Shown: one piece after another, positions 27,001-35,083 of the stretch | Layout of the letters: each line of letters starts with the position of its first letter | How positions within the stretch are numbered: the first letter of the stretch is position 1 | The notes under the pieces: model-generated | Told to the model about the DNA's origin: nothing | What the model saw: only the letters and a program-made list of their open reading frames with translations | The model's database searches: none | NCBI RefSeq assembly: GCF_019331725.1 | Contig: NZ_JAHBBF010000012.1 | Coordinates: 31,510 to 95,509, forward strand | Length of the DNA: 64,000 nt | Reading direction: 5' to 3' | Source: Bifidobacterium saguinibicoloris | Lineage (GTDB): Bacteria > Actinomycetota > Actinomycetes > Actinomycetales > Bifidobacteriaceae | Made by a program: the position numbers and the translations under genes

Positions 27001-27929
27001 GCACCCTTGGGTATCCGACGTCCGAGGAAAACAACCTCGGCAGTGGCGTGTCGCAGGTTTTCCAGCATGGTGAGATTCATTGGTCGTCTGCCACTGGGGC
27101 GCACTTCACGCGTGGTGCGATTCAGGATTACTGGGCGGTTAACGGTTGGCAGGCAGGCTGGTTGGGATATCCGACCACGGATGAGACGACCGGCCTGCGT
27201 GACGGTGGTGCTTCCCAGCGCTTCCAAGGCGGTACCGTGTTCAAGGCTCCTCAGACTAGTGCGCACGGTGTGACTGCATCCATTCTGGCGGACTATGCAT
27301 CCCGTGGTTTCGAGAACAGCTCGCTGGGGTACCCCACCTCCGAGGAGTACGACTATGGCAAGGGCCGCGCTCAGAACTTCCAGTACGGCAGGCTGGTGTG
27401 GAACGGCTGCGGCAAGCGTGGATGGCAGAACCCCGCCGGATTCTTCCAGGTGAGCTCCTGCGACGTCTCCGTGCCGCAGAACGGCAAGTTCGGCTACGCC
27501 TCGCCCTCCCGCATCGGCATGAGCGCCACGCGCGAGCAGGCCGTGGAAGCGATGATCAGCCGCGCCTACGACTACCTCGGAACACGGTACGTGTGGGACT
27601 ACGCACTCCGTCCCGGCGAAGGCGTGGACTGCGCCGGACTGGTCATGCAGTCGCTGTACGCCACCGGCATGAACCTCGGCGACTATAACCCCTCCGCCCA
27701 CTGGTACGACCCGTATCACAGCCATGACGCCAACAACATGGCCGGCGACGGCAGGTTCAAGTCCGTCGGACTGAACGACCGCAGACGCGGCGACCTGCTG
27801 TTTTGGCCCGGCCACGTGGCCATCTACCTCGGCAACGATCAGATCATCGAGGCATGGCCCGGACAGGTGCGCACCGCCAACATGTGGGTGCACGGCACGC
27901 CCACCGTGGTGAAGCGTCCGTTCGTCTGA
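24036..27929 (+). CDS. Secreted NlpC/P60 peptidoglycan endopeptidase with ricin-type and LGFP repeats
   Basis: A 1297-residue exported enzyme. The signal peptide (residues 1-35) ends near VPALA-AEG. A Ser/Thr/Gln-rich linker reaches about 120. Three ricin-type beta-trefoils (LDVAGG..KSGANVQ...GT.AQ.W) follow to about 610, each opened by RLDxLAxxNK(D/G). LGFP-type repeats (LGYPTSE..., about 611-1130) come next, including two nearly identical 106-residue blocks. The catalytic NlpC/P60 domain is C-terminal: GVDCAGLVMQSLY with Cys about 1199 and WPGHVAIYLG with His about 1260. It would cut within the stem peptide. Start ATG 24036 (or the adjacent ATG 24039), preceded by GGAG. Third lectin-tailed hydrolase of the window. 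Confidence 0.92.
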   Translation: MMYKHGLSHAMKGLAAGLSVISMLAVTVCVPALAAEGTATQPQTTQMESSSTDPSTSASPTQEGTEGAAPSDTGDSASTSTTEGNTSSQTNSAADGSLNGMQQSAPRQQTEQPQAQSADTATSKLNALAAANKDLVPSGEYTISSALNTDLVLDVAGGDTRSGSNVQIYTDNATAAQRWKVTNDNGYLTIVNEKSGKALDVAWGSNQPGANVQQYTSNNSQAQRWIAVPNGDYVTLRSAVDPSKQLVLDVTGGNARSAANVQTFTGNGTKAQQWKFETPRPSMADRLDSLAAANKDVVSAGEYTVSSGLRSTLVLDVSGGSKSNGANVQNYEDNATAAQRWKVVKDSKGYLILINKASGKALDVAGGSAASGTNVQQFASNGSRAQKWIAIPVGNKVVLQSAIAVLHPPVLDVAGGSAKSGANVQVYTRNDSNAQQWTFEAPRPGFDKRLDQLATDNKGTIAPGTYSITSALSANLSLDVAGGSTGNSANVQIYTDNITPAQRWKVTQDATGYLTITNEGSGKVLDVDNGNNKPGTNVQQFVSNGTRAQKWVAIRTGDNVILRSALVSGNTARALDVAGGTAKSGANVQIFTANGTVAQQWKFVALPEVKAPIRTYWNKNLWLGRPTATAVTTEGGYKQTFQNGVVYYRSSSQSVFSVRGEILNKYNSLNAEQGVLGFPTGEMKTDSTKHAQTQQFERGQIAWSRNNGAFTLQGDIAAFWTEHQSGPYWAGYPKSDATTQEDGSATQTFEQGTLISDVNHTAVPSIWTRWTNENGADGALGKAADNIVVQRTDGSYVKQFANGIIAATSNTDVDATRVVSGEVYTYWLKHQTLGDPTSELTDVRSGSWQSFTGGTVYVSAKYGTHAVRSPILEKYVSLQSERGTLGYPTSEQRLLKGGVSQSFQHGEIHWSSATGTHFTRGAIQDYWKTNGGQTGWLGYPTTDETTGLRDGGASQRFQGGTVFKAPQTSAHAVKKSILKKYADIGYENSTLGYPTSEENNLGSGVSQVFQHGEIHWSSATGAHFTRGAIQDYWAVNGWQAGWLGYPTTDETTGLRDGGASQRFQGGTVFKAPQTSAHGVTASILADYASRGFENSSLGYPTSEEYDYGKGRAQNFQYGRLVWNGCGKRGWQNPAGFFQVSSCDVSVPQNGKFGYASPSRIGMSATREQAVEAMISRAYDYLGTRYVWDYALRPGEGVDCAGLVMQSLYATGMNLGDYNPSAHWYDPYHSHDANNMAGDGRFKSVGLNDRRRGDLLFWPGHVAIYLGNDQIIEAWPGQVRTANMWVHGTPTVVKRPFV

Positions 27930-27943
27930 TCCTCGGACCGCGC

Positions 27944-27994
27944 GTAGTGTTGAGGCCGGGTCGGCATTCTCTGTCGGCCCGGCCTCAACACTAC
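27944..27994 (+). terminator. Long perfect-stem terminator after the NlpC/P60 gene
   Basis: A stem of over 20 bp: GTAGTGTTGAGGCCGGG at 27944-27960 pairs with its complement ending at 27994, enclosing a TTCTC loop with one mismatch near the top. No U-tract. Confidence 0.88.
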
Positions 27995-28074
27995 CTACCG
28001 TTCCATTCGTTCGTAATCCACCGCCCCAACCAATCAAGTCTTCCAACCACCGTCAATCAGGAAAGCCACGCATC

Positions 28075-28572
28075 ATGTCTTCCGAATCGTCCAACACCAC
28101 CGCATCGCACACCGTCCGCAACCGCATCATCGTGGCGGTCGTCGCAGTTATCGCGGTCGCAGTCATCGCAATCGGCATCGCCGCGTTCAAGAACCACTCG
28201 TCCGCACAACGGCATGCGACACCGCAATCGAACAACCAGCCGGCGGACGTATCCCCGCTGCCCAGCAAACTGCAGCGAGCCGTCAAGAAGTGTGACCCGC
28301 ACACCGACTTCGACTCCTCCGACAACACGAAGGAATCCCTCATCGCCGACGGAGCCGGCAAATCCCTCACCCTGCTGTCCGGATCGCAATCGGACTTCAC
28401 CACCTTCGACTGCGTGGCGAAACAGCTCGACATGCCTGCGGACGACATCACCGCCATGACCTCCAAACAGGACCAGCCGGACCAGCAGACCTTCACTTGG
28501 GACGGACTCACCGCCAGCTGGATCTACAACGCCAACAGCGGACTCAGCCTCACCATCACCGCGGCTGAGTGA
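28075..28572 (+). CDS. Small membrane-anchored extracytoplasmic protein of unknown function
   Basis: A 165-residue protein: short Ser/Thr-rich cytosolic N-terminus, one transmembrane helix (about residues 17-39, IIVAVVAVIAVAVIAIGIAA), a Gln/Ser/Pro linker, then an external domain of about 100 residues with exactly two cysteines (KKCDPHTDF and TTFDCVAKQ) that could form a disulfide. I do not recognise a named family. ATCAGGAAAGCC precedes the ATG, giving an acceptable ribosome-binding site. It lies between a strong terminator and a convergent glycosyltransferase gene, so it is monocistronic. Confidence 0.75.
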   Translation: MSSESSNTTASHTVRNRIIVAVVAVIAVAVIAIGIAAFKNHSSAQRHATPQSNNQPADVSPLPSKLQRAVKKCDPHTDFDSSDNTKESLIADGAGKSLTLLSGSQSDFTTFDCVAKQLDMPADDITAMTSKQDQPDQQTFTWDGLTASWIYNANSGLSLTITAAE

Positions 28573-28654
28573 TTCGAACGATTGTGGTAGTGAAGGGGAA
28601 GAAAAGCGGATATTCCATACCGCCGCGCTGAGGTGGATATCGGATTAAATGTGT

Positions 28655-28684
28655 GAGGCGGACTATATGGGGAATATCCGCCTC
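28655..28684. terminator. Probable bidirectional terminator between convergent genes
   Basis: GAGGCGGA (28655-28662) pairs with TCCGCCTC (28677-28684). A second, wider pairing GCGGATATTCC / GGAATATCCGC (28607-28617 with 28670-28680) overlaps it, so alternative hairpins may form on the two strands. Confidence 0.6.
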
Positions 28685-28690
28685 ATCTCG

Positions 28691-30328
28691 TTACCTTTCG
28701 ACGTTCACTCGCGGTACCGCTTTCTCTATGACCTTTGTTGCTGCTGAGGAGATGATTTGGATACCTGCGCCGGCTAGCGGAAGCATCAATATATATGCTG
28801 GCATGATGTATTGAGATTGCGCTTCCCAGAATAGGTACAGGATAGCCACTCCTACAGGCGTGATAATGATAGGAATCAGCTGGGCCTTTATTGTTTTCCA
28901 GTTCCTAACAAGATATGCGAAACAACCTGCAAGAATCAAGAATTGTAGTCCATCTATGGCTGCGAGAATCAGCTTATGGAGCTTCCCGTAATATATAGAA
29001 CGCAACACAGGACTGATTGAGCGTTCGGACATTATCGGGCGATCGGCGCCATGGCTGGACCAGTTGCTCGCCAAGAGAGATTCGTATAGAGGATCAGTCC
29101 ATTCGGAAGTAAATTTACGGGAAAAGAAAGTCCAAGCGTATGCGGGATCATTTGCAAATTCTGATATCGACTGCTTTATTGACGAAATCGATTCTTCTTT
29201 GATGACATGCTGGTCGTAATCTTCGGGATTCCATTTCAGAGGATACCCATTATACCACCCGTAATTATTGGAAGATTCATCCGAGGGGCGTTGCGTACCC
29301 ATGGCGAACCAGACGGTTTTGGGCTCTCCAATGTTCGGATTCAGATTGAGATAGTAGGCACTGGCCCCCACGGCGAGTCCAGGCAGCAAATAGCAGATGC
29401 ATGCCAGTAGGAGACACAGAACATCCTTCAAACTATGCTCCTTGAGCGCATGGATTATCCATGCCGCTACCATTGCCGCCAGAACGTAAATCATGCTTGA
29501 CTTGAATGTGAGGCCAAGAGCAACAAGGCCAAGGGCGATGATTGCCTGGAGTAACTTGCCTGTGTTGAAATACTTGACTTGGAATAAAACCGCTCCGGCG
29601 ATGAAAGGCAAGCTTATCGTGTTGCCATAGGCAAAGGTCACGTAGAAAATCAAGGGGAGGAATGTAAAGCCGAGTAACAGAGTAGTGTTCGTGTAGGCGG
29701 CGTTACCGAACAAAGCGTCCGTTATTCTGCCGATCAGCACCAGTGTTGCGGCGACACAGATGACGTTAATGACTTCGAAAGCGAGATATGCGCCTTGTCC
29801 AAAAACAAATAGCAGGACTCTGTCGACAATGACCAGGGGAATCTGATAAGGGAACCGTTCCAAATATCCGCCGGGGCAAAGAATCCACGAAACCTCATCT
29901 CCTGGGCATTGCAGCTGCAAGTTGGGGTCACTTGTCGCTTCCGCTGCTTTCAGAACATACAAGGGATCCCACTCAGGCCATACGTTGGCCATTGCAATCC
30001 AAAATACGCCCACTAATGCGCTATAAAAAATAAGTGCAAGCGAGAGTTTCTTCGTGTTAATTCTTGCTAGAAGGCCTTTCTTGTCGAGATAAGCTACAAC
30101 GAGTATTGCCAAGACCGAAACAATCGTTACCTTCCACCAGCCCTTAGTCGTAAACTCGACATTATAGGTGTAATTCGGCATAGTGGTTGTCACTATGAAC
30201 GACAGAAGTCCCGTAATGGCAAAAAAAGCTATTGCTATCCAGACTGAAATCTGAGTGAGGACTTCTCCTATTGTCGCAAGTACGCGGGTAGCCTTTGTCG
30301 GTTGCGGTATATTCATTCGGTCATTCAC
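28691..30328 (-). CDS. Polytopic GT-C-like membrane glycosyltransferase
   Basis: A 545-residue protein with about twelve transmembrane helices starting with ISVWIAIAFFAITGLLSFIV. The first large external loop contains ANVWPEWDPLYVLKAAE, an acidic motif placed as in GT-C enzymes that use polyprenyl-phosphate sugars. Two cysteines in the next loop (LQCPGDEVSWILCPGG) may form a disulfide. A soluble loop (about 330-430) precedes the last helices. Sugar and acceptor are unknown. GC content is clearly below the window average, as for the adjacent glycosyltransferase genes, which suggests a transferred surface-glycan block. It lies downstream of the minus-strand glycosyltransferases, separated by a hairpin. 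Confidence 0.7.
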   Translation of the reverse strand: MNDRMNIPQPTKATRVLATIGEVLTQISVWIAIAFFAITGLLSFIVTTTMPNYTYNVEFTTKGWWKVTIVSVLAILVVAYLDKKGLLARINTKKLSLALIFYSALVGVFWIAMANVWPEWDPLYVLKAAEATSDPNLQLQCPGDEVSWILCPGGYLERFPYQIPLVIVDRVLLFVFGQGAYLAFEVINVICVAATLVLIGRITDALFGNAAYTNTTLLLGFTFLPLIFYVTFAYGNTISLPFIAGAVLFQVKYFNTGKLLQAIIALGLVALGLTFKSSMIYVLAAMVAAWIIHALKEHSLKDVLCLLLACICYLLPGLAVGASAYYLNLNPNIGEPKTVWFAMGTQRPSDESSNNYGWYNGYPLKWNPEDYDQHVIKEESISSIKQSISEFANDPAYAWTFFSRKFTSEWTDPLYESLLASNWSSHGADRPIMSERSISPVLRSIYYGKLHKLILAAIDGLQFLILAGCFAYLVRNWKTIKAQLIPIIITPVGVAILYLFWEAQSQYIMPAYILMLPLAGAGIQIISSAATKVIEKAVPRVNVER

Positions 30329-30364
30329 CTATTAATGTCGTGTATAAAACATGTTTTACATACG

Positions 30365-30399
30365 TTGGGGCGCACACATATCGCAGTGCGCGCCCCCAA
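30365..30399 (-). terminator. Terminator after the tandem GT2 gene
   Basis: TTGGGGCGCAC / GTGCGCGCCCCCAA (one bulge) between the stop at 30410 and the next minus-strand start at 30328. Also nearby is the palindrome AAAACATGTTTT (about 30346-30357), possibly part of the downstream gene's promoter. Confidence 0.7.
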
Positions 30400-30409
30400 T
30401 ACGCCTTGT

Positions 30410-32656
30410 TCAGTGTGTTCTCTTGCCCAGTCGTGCCTTAGCCTGCGCTTGCGCAATCAGATTAGACGGCGAGAGTTTCTTCACCGTCTCGACAATCGTT
30501 TCGCCTGTCTTGAAACGCGTGGAGTTTCGAATATCGTTGATCTCCTTATCGAGCTCAAACAAAATATTCTCATCTCGCAGAACGCGTTCTTCGAGCCAGA
30601 GATTCAGGTTCGGACTAAACACGATTTTCTGGAAGTCGTTGAAAGCATCCGCGTCATAGAAATACAACGCGCCATGGTCTTTTACATCCAGAAGGTTCAC
30701 AACCTTCTCTTGGTATGTGGACAGATACTTTTCGATATGCTCAGGCGTGTATCGACCATAGATGTCCTGCATGAATGCGGTCAATATCGCGTTAAGGTAT
30801 CCGCGCTCAAACTTGTCGTACAGGCCCTGAGTGTGAAGTACCTCACCGAACTCAAGAACGGATGGCATGATGGGATCCGTTTCGCTGGAATACGGGATGT
30901 TCTTCACCAAGGCCAGCCAGAATGCCGATCCGACCTGCTGACGTTGCACATTACGAATCTTCCAATCCTTTTTCAGATCCAGGAAGGCGATCTTATCGGC
31001 ATGCAGGAGTGTTTGGCCGGCAAACCCGTAAAGCGCATTGGTGACGTCGGAGCTACTCGCAGTGATATGGTTTTCCTTGAGGAAGGCCGTCCTGTACAAG
31101 CGCAGCCAGCTGAATGTCCTGTTCAGCGTGAACATCGCATCCGGAATATCCGAAGCCTGGAACGGGCCATAAATCGGGCCTCGAGTGGAGTCAGGGGACT
31201 CAACGGCGGAGGAAGGCAGAGCCAGATTCAGCGAGCGCATGCGATTCAGCAAATAGTCGGCGTGTGCGTTGCCATCATCCGGCAGTGCGACGTCCGCTTG
31301 TGCCTTCTTTGCGCCGGCGACGCTTGCATACAACATCTTCTCGCCGATGACGTAGTTCGATGGGACGAATATCGTGTACTCGCCATGAGCGTTCTCGATG
31401 GCTAGCCGAATCTGCTCGGCAAGCTTGAGATGCTCACCATTGCCTGTGCCCGCCGCACGGCTGGCGTTCAACTTGACAACGAATCGTCTATCCTTCTGTG
31501 CGAAATTGTCGGCGATGTTCATCGTGCTGTCCTGGGAGCCCTCATCGATTAGGATGAACTCACAGGACAGACGATTGAACTTCGCGTATGATTCCAGCGT
31601 CTCCACAATCCACGAGCGGGCATCCTTGGTAAGTAGCACGATGGACAAATCCGGATGTGCGTTGACCTCGTGATGCTTGGCCTCATACGATTCGCCCATG
31701 AAATCCATGTAGTAGTCAAGGAATTCCGGACGCAGATTGTCCATGAGGAACACCTCGTTGCGGTCCATGGATTCGAACACCTCACGGATGAGCTTGCGGA
31801 CCTCGGGGTTCTTGTCGTCATAGCCGAACTCGCCAATGACGGATGTCACGTAATCGAACTCGCGGGAATAGAACGCGTGCAGGACTGGCCGTGAGATACG
31901 CTGTTCATCAAGGAACTCACGCATGTCGCGAAGACGGTCGAAGGGGAGACGGAAATCCTTCAGGAACGTGGATGCCCCCGGATTCGTTTGACGATAATAG
32001 TAATACTGACCAGGCATCCACACGATGCGGTCCGCCAGTACCATCGTCTCGGCGAAGAACGGGTTGTCGGTCCAACCTGCACCGGGAATCTGCTTGAACC
32101 GGATCTTGCGACCGGCCTTGTTGTCTCCGTTCAGAAAATCGCGGCGATATACCGCCGACCAGATGGACGGATGATGATAGAACGGCTCGGTGAATTCGTC
32201 GAGAGTGAAATCGATACGACGCTTCGGCATGAAGCGGGCGAGGTTCGGAGCTTCCAGAGCCTCTGTATACGGTTCCCGTGCATCGTAGTACAGCCAGTAT
32301 GAGCCCTTGATAACATCGACCTTGCCTTTTTCGGAACGGTCTGCGCTCAAAAGGTTCTCATACATGTTCGGGTCGATGAAATCATCGGGTTCCACGACAC
32401 AGACCCAGTCGCCTTGGGCCATGTCAAGACCACGGTTGCATGTGGTGCCATAGCCTTCATTCTGCTTGTCGATCACCTTGAAGCGGGCGTCCTCGGCGGC
32501 GAAACGCTTCATGATGTCGATGGAACCATCTTTGCTTCCATCGGAGAACAGCAGGCATTCCCAATCCTCGAACGTCTGCTTGCGGATGGACTCCAAGCAT
32601 TGGTCAAGGAAGCTCTCGACGTTGTAGATAGGTACGATAATCGATAGTTTAGGCAT
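30410..32656 (-). CDS. Tandem-domain GT2 glycosyltransferase
   Basis: A 748-residue cytosolic enzyme with two GT2 modules. The first begins at once (PKLSIIVPIYNVESFLDQCL) and has SDGSKDGS, the DxD-like VVEPDDFIDP (about 97-106) and YYRQTNPGAS. The second (about 335-550) begins VNAHPDLSIVLLTKDARSW with LIDEGSQDST; its metal motif is weak, so it may be partly degenerate. The C-terminus is helical. It would add sugars to a surface-polymer intermediate. I chose ATG 32656 because the GT2 fold starts there and the longer frame to 32689 runs into the terminator hairpin at 32665-32718. The ribosome-binding site is weak. Confidence 0.82.
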   Translation of the reverse strand: MPKLSIIVPIYNVESFLDQCLESIRKQTFEDWECLLFSDGSKDGSIDIMKRFAAEDARFKVIDKQNEGYGTTCNRGLDMAQGDWVCVVEPDDFIDPNMYENLLSADRSEKGKVDVIKGSYWLYYDAREPYTEALEAPNLARFMPKRRIDFTLDEFTEPFYHHPSIWSAVYRRDFLNGDNKAGRKIRFKQIPGAGWTDNPFFAETMVLADRIVWMPGQYYYYRQTNPGASTFLKDFRLPFDRLRDMREFLDEQRISRPVLHAFYSREFDYVTSVIGEFGYDDKNPEVRKLIREVFESMDRNEVFLMDNLRPEFLDYYMDFMGESYEAKHHEVNAHPDLSIVLLTKDARSWIVETLESYAKFNRLSCEFILIDEGSQDSTMNIADNFAQKDRRFVVKLNASRAAGTGNGEHLKLAEQIRLAIENAHGEYTIFVPSNYVIGEKMLYASVAGAKKAQADVALPDDGNAHADYLLNRMRSLNLALPSSAVESPDSTRGPIYGPFQASDIPDAMFTLNRTFSWLRLYRTAFLKENHITASSSDVTNALYGFAGQTLLHADKIAFLDLKKDWKIRNVQRQQVGSAFWLALVKNIPYSSETDPIMPSVLEFGEVLHTQGLYDKFERGYLNAILTAFMQDIYGRYTPEHIEKYLSTYQEKVVNLLDVKDHGALYFYDADAFNDFQKIVFSPNLNLWLEERVLRDENILFELDKEINDIRNSTRFKTGETIVETVKKLSPSNLIAQAQAKARLGKRTH

Positions 32657-32664
32657 ACTGTGAT

Positions 32665-32718
32665 GGTACCGCCCCGACTGGAACTGCACATATGTGATGT
32701 TCCAGTCGGGGCGGTACC
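32665..32718 (-). terminator. 19-bp perfect hairpin between two glycosyltransferase genes
   Basis: GGTACCGCCCCGACTGGAA (32665-32683) pairs perfectly with 32700-32718, loop 16 nt. It lies 5 bp beyond the stop of the upstream minus-strand gene (32723) and 9 bp before the next start (32656), so it could also attenuate read-through into it. Confidence 0.85.
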
Positions 32719-32722
32719 TGAT

Positions 32723-34021
32723 TCAGCTACGGCGCAGCAGGCGACGTGTAAGCACCTTGATGAGATGAGGTGGCAACATCAGCACCTTGCCAATGCGGAA
32801 TGCGTGCGAGGACTCGATTTCCTGCAATCGATGCTGAAGGCGGGCTTCAGAATCCTGCAGGGTTTGGAGCGCTGCTCGTACATTCCCCAACTCTTCCGAA
32901 GTCTGGTCCAGCCTGGTGGTCAATCTGGCTCGTTCATCCTCAAGATAATTTGCCCAGGACCAGGTCCTGTAGAAGCGGTAAGCGCCCCTTTCCGCGCTGA
33001 GTACGGAGAGCGTATAAGCCGAGGAGAAGGGCTCAATCTGTCGTTTATGAACGGACTGCAGTAATACAGGCAGCACACAATCGATGGAATAGCGATTAAT
33101 GAAGGATTCGCGATTATGCGTGTGATAGGCGAGAGCTTGCGGATAATGAGTGATGATGTCGTCGGCAATATACTCGGCTGAGTGCTGGCTACCCCCTCGA
33201 CCGGAGAAATTATTCTCTGCGGCTAACGCGAAATTACCATCATCAAGGTAGCCAAATCCTCCGAAATGATCATAAACGTACACCGGAATCCCGGCGGTCA
33301 GACAATACTGTACGGTTTTCCCGATGGTAATCACCGCGTCGTAGCCGCTTAGTCTCTCTGGCGTGACTAATGTGGGGCGTCCCCCCCCCTCACCAAAATG
33401 AGCCACTTCGATTCCTCTGGACTCCAGAAGCGCGGCGGCATCGTGTATCTCCTGTGGTGCGTGATTGGAGACGATGAGAACGCGCTTAAGGGTTTGTTCG
33501 GGCATATCGTGATGCAGTTCGGAGAATGCCGTTGGTGCGGGATTCGGGAACAAGGCATGCGGAGGAATTACATCGAAGTAGGGAAGGATTTTGCGCTCGA
33601 CTTCGGGCGCGATGGTGAGTACCAGTGAGGCCAGACGTTCTTCAAGCCCATAGATGTACGGGAACTCGTCCGCAATTTTGTCTAAGGCAGACATGTGGTT
33701 GAAGATAAAAGCGGGGAGGGTTTCCTGAACAGGATGCTTAAGTTCTTCTACTAGGGAGAGGGGAAGCACCTGGCTGTTCAACCAGATGATGTCATAGTCT
33801 GCCAAATGAAAATCATGATTCTCGTCGTCAATTACCTTCAGATGACGTTCCTCGAACAGACTGCGTACAGGTTCTGCATACTCACTGCAGAAAACAGTGA
33901 CGTCCGCGCCTTGCTGTTGAAGATAGTCGGCGAGTTCTAGGGTCAGGACGGTGGATCCCATAAGACGTTGAATGAATACGTGCGTTATTAATATGCGTTT
34001 GCCCTTGATGATGTTGTCCAT
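32723..34021 (-). CDS. Glycosyltransferase-like protein with C-terminal coiled coil
   Basis: A 432-residue protein. The N-terminal half looks like a GT-B (GT4-type) fold: KRILITHVFIQRLMGSTVLT followed by LELADYLQQQGADVTVFC, DIIWLNSQVLP, and at about 205 LKRVLIVSNHAPQEIHDAA; late GIPVYVYDHFGGFGYLDDGNF resembles nucleotide-sugar binding. Residues about 375-410 (LTTRLDQTSEELGNVRAALQ) form a coiled coil, and the C-terminus RIGKVLMLPPHLIKVLTRRL is amphipathic and may touch the membrane. The classical GT4 E-x7-E motif is not obvious, so activity is uncertain. A G9 tract interrupts codons for GEGGGRP (about residue 213). Start ATG 34021 follows GAAAGGACGC. Confidence 0.65.
   Translation of the reverse strand: MDNIIKGKRILITHVFIQRLMGSTVLTLELADYLQQQGADVTVFCSEYAEPVRSLFEERHLKVIDDENHDFHLADYDIIWLNSQVLPLSLVEELKHPVQETLPAFIFNHMSALDKIADEFPYIYGLEERLASLVLTIAPEVERKILPYFDVIPPHALFPNPAPTAFSELHHDMPEQTLKRVLIVSNHAPQEIHDAAALLESRGIEVAHFGEGGGRPTLVTPERLSGYDAVITIGKTVQYCLTAGIPVYVYDHFGGFGYLDDGNFALAAENNFSGRGGSQHSAEYIADDIITHYPQALAYHTHNRESFINRYSIDCVLPVLLQSVHKRQIEPFSSAYTLSVLSAERGAYRFYRTWSWANYLEDERARLTTRLDQTSEELGNVRAALQTLQDSEARLQHRLQEIESSHAFRIGKVLMLPPHLIKVLTRRLLRRS
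33381..33389 (-). repeat. Homopolymeric G9 (C9 on the plus strand) inside the coiled-coil glycosyltransferase gene
   Basis: Nine consecutive G on the coding strand, mid-gene. Gain or loss of one base would frameshift the protein near residue 213 and remove the second half. Together with G10 at 22087, this is a candidate contingency locus. Confidence 0.9.
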
Positions 34022-34116
34022 GAGAGCGTCCTTTCCTAAATGGGTGCCTTCATTCTAAGAGGTATGGGCGTCTGCATCCGGGTGATTTCGACATTGACGA
34101 TTAGACTGAATCAAGG

Positions 34117-34158
34117 AAGCCTTCTCCGATTAACTCGAAACACTGATGGAGAAGGCTT
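34117..34158 (+). promoter_or_regulatory. Hairpin in the leader of the Wzm/Wzt operon
   Basis: AAGCCTTCTCC (34117-34127) pairs with GGAGAAGGCTT (34148-34158). It lies in the divergent region 34022-34240, so it ends no annotated plus-strand gene and could be a leader attenuator. TAGAAT at 34233-34238, directly ahead of the GTG, looks like a -10 box; if used, the transporter mRNA would be almost leaderless and would not contain the hairpin. Unresolved. Confidence 0.4.
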
Positions 34159-34240
34159 TCATATTGTGGAGGTTCGTTGGGAGTAGCGTGTACAGTCGTC
34201 TCACCGGCTCGTGCCGATAGAAACCCCGTTGTTAGAATAG

Positions 34241-35083
34241 GTGACCGTGCAAGAACTCGTAAGCAAGCTGAAGGCCCGCTATGACTATGCGTGGGTCGTC
34301 CTCCAAGGACTGGTGAAGACTGATTTCCGGCTCCGCTATCAGGGGTCCTTCCTCGGCATCGCATGGTCCGTGCTCAAGCCGCTCATGATGTTCTGCGTCA
34401 TGTACGTGGTGTTTGGCAAATTCCTGCGCATGTCTGATGGTACCCCCACATACCCGGTTGTGCTGCTGCTGGGCATCAGCTCGTGGCAGTTCGTCACCGA
34501 GTCCACGAACACTGGTCTTCGGTCGGTGGTTGACCGTGGCGATCTGCTGCGTAAGATTCATTTCCCGAACTACATTGTGGTGGTTTCCGCCACTGTGGGT
34601 GCCATGATTAGCTATGCCATCAACCTTTGCGTGGTGTTGCTGTTCGCGTTGGTTTCGCGCGTCGACTTCACATGGCGGGTGGTACTGGTCCCCATCAACA
34701 TCATCCAGCTGTATGCGGTGACGCTTGGCTGGACCCTCATCATGGCCACCATGTACGTATACTTCCGAGACATCGCGCACATCTGGGAAGTGCTGCAGCA
34801 GCTGGTCTTCTATGGCATGCCGATTATCTACCCGCTCAGTTACGTCATCAACCGTGGCGGCATCTATGCGGAGCTGGCTCGTTTGGAGCTCATCAATCCC
34901 TTTGCCCAGACCATTCAGGATATCCGACATAATCTTGTTGCTCCGGATACCCAACCGACTGTGTGGAACACGTTGGATAATCCAGCATTGCAAGCTATTC
35001 CTGTGGTCCTGACCATCGCGTTGCTGTGGTTGGGTGTTTATCTGTTCCGCCGCAACAGCCGTAAATTTGCAGAGGTCATGTGA
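34241..35083 (+). CDS. wzm: ABC-2 polysaccharide exporter permease (Wzm/TagG-like)
   Basis: A 280-residue membrane protein of the ABC-2 family. The N-terminal amphipathic region ends in VLQGLVKTDFRLRYQGSFLGIAWSVLKPL (family signature: cytosolic helix, R.RY..S.LG..W...KP), then six transmembrane helices, with SSWQFVTESTNTGLRSVVDRGDLLRKIHFPNY between helices 2 and 3. Start is GTG 34241; GTG 34247 is also possible. It forms the channel half of the exporter with the Wzt gene that overlaps it (TGATG). Gene order wzm-wzt-glycosyltransferase parallels the mycobacterial galactan exporter region, which supports export of a lipid-linked galactan. Confidence 0.9.
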   Translation: MTVQELVSKLKARYDYAWVVLQGLVKTDFRLRYQGSFLGIAWSVLKPLMMFCVMYVVFGKFLRMSDGTPTYPVVLLLGISSWQFVTESTNTGLRSVVDRGDLLRKIHFPNYIVVVSATVGAMISYAINLCVVLLFALVSRVDFTWRVVLVPINIIQLYAVTLGWTLIMATMYVYFRDIAHIWEVLQQLVFYGMPIIYPLSYVINRGGIYAELARLELINPFAQTIQDIRHNLVAPDTQPTVWNTLDNPALQAIPVVLTIALLWLGVYLFRRNSRKFAEVM

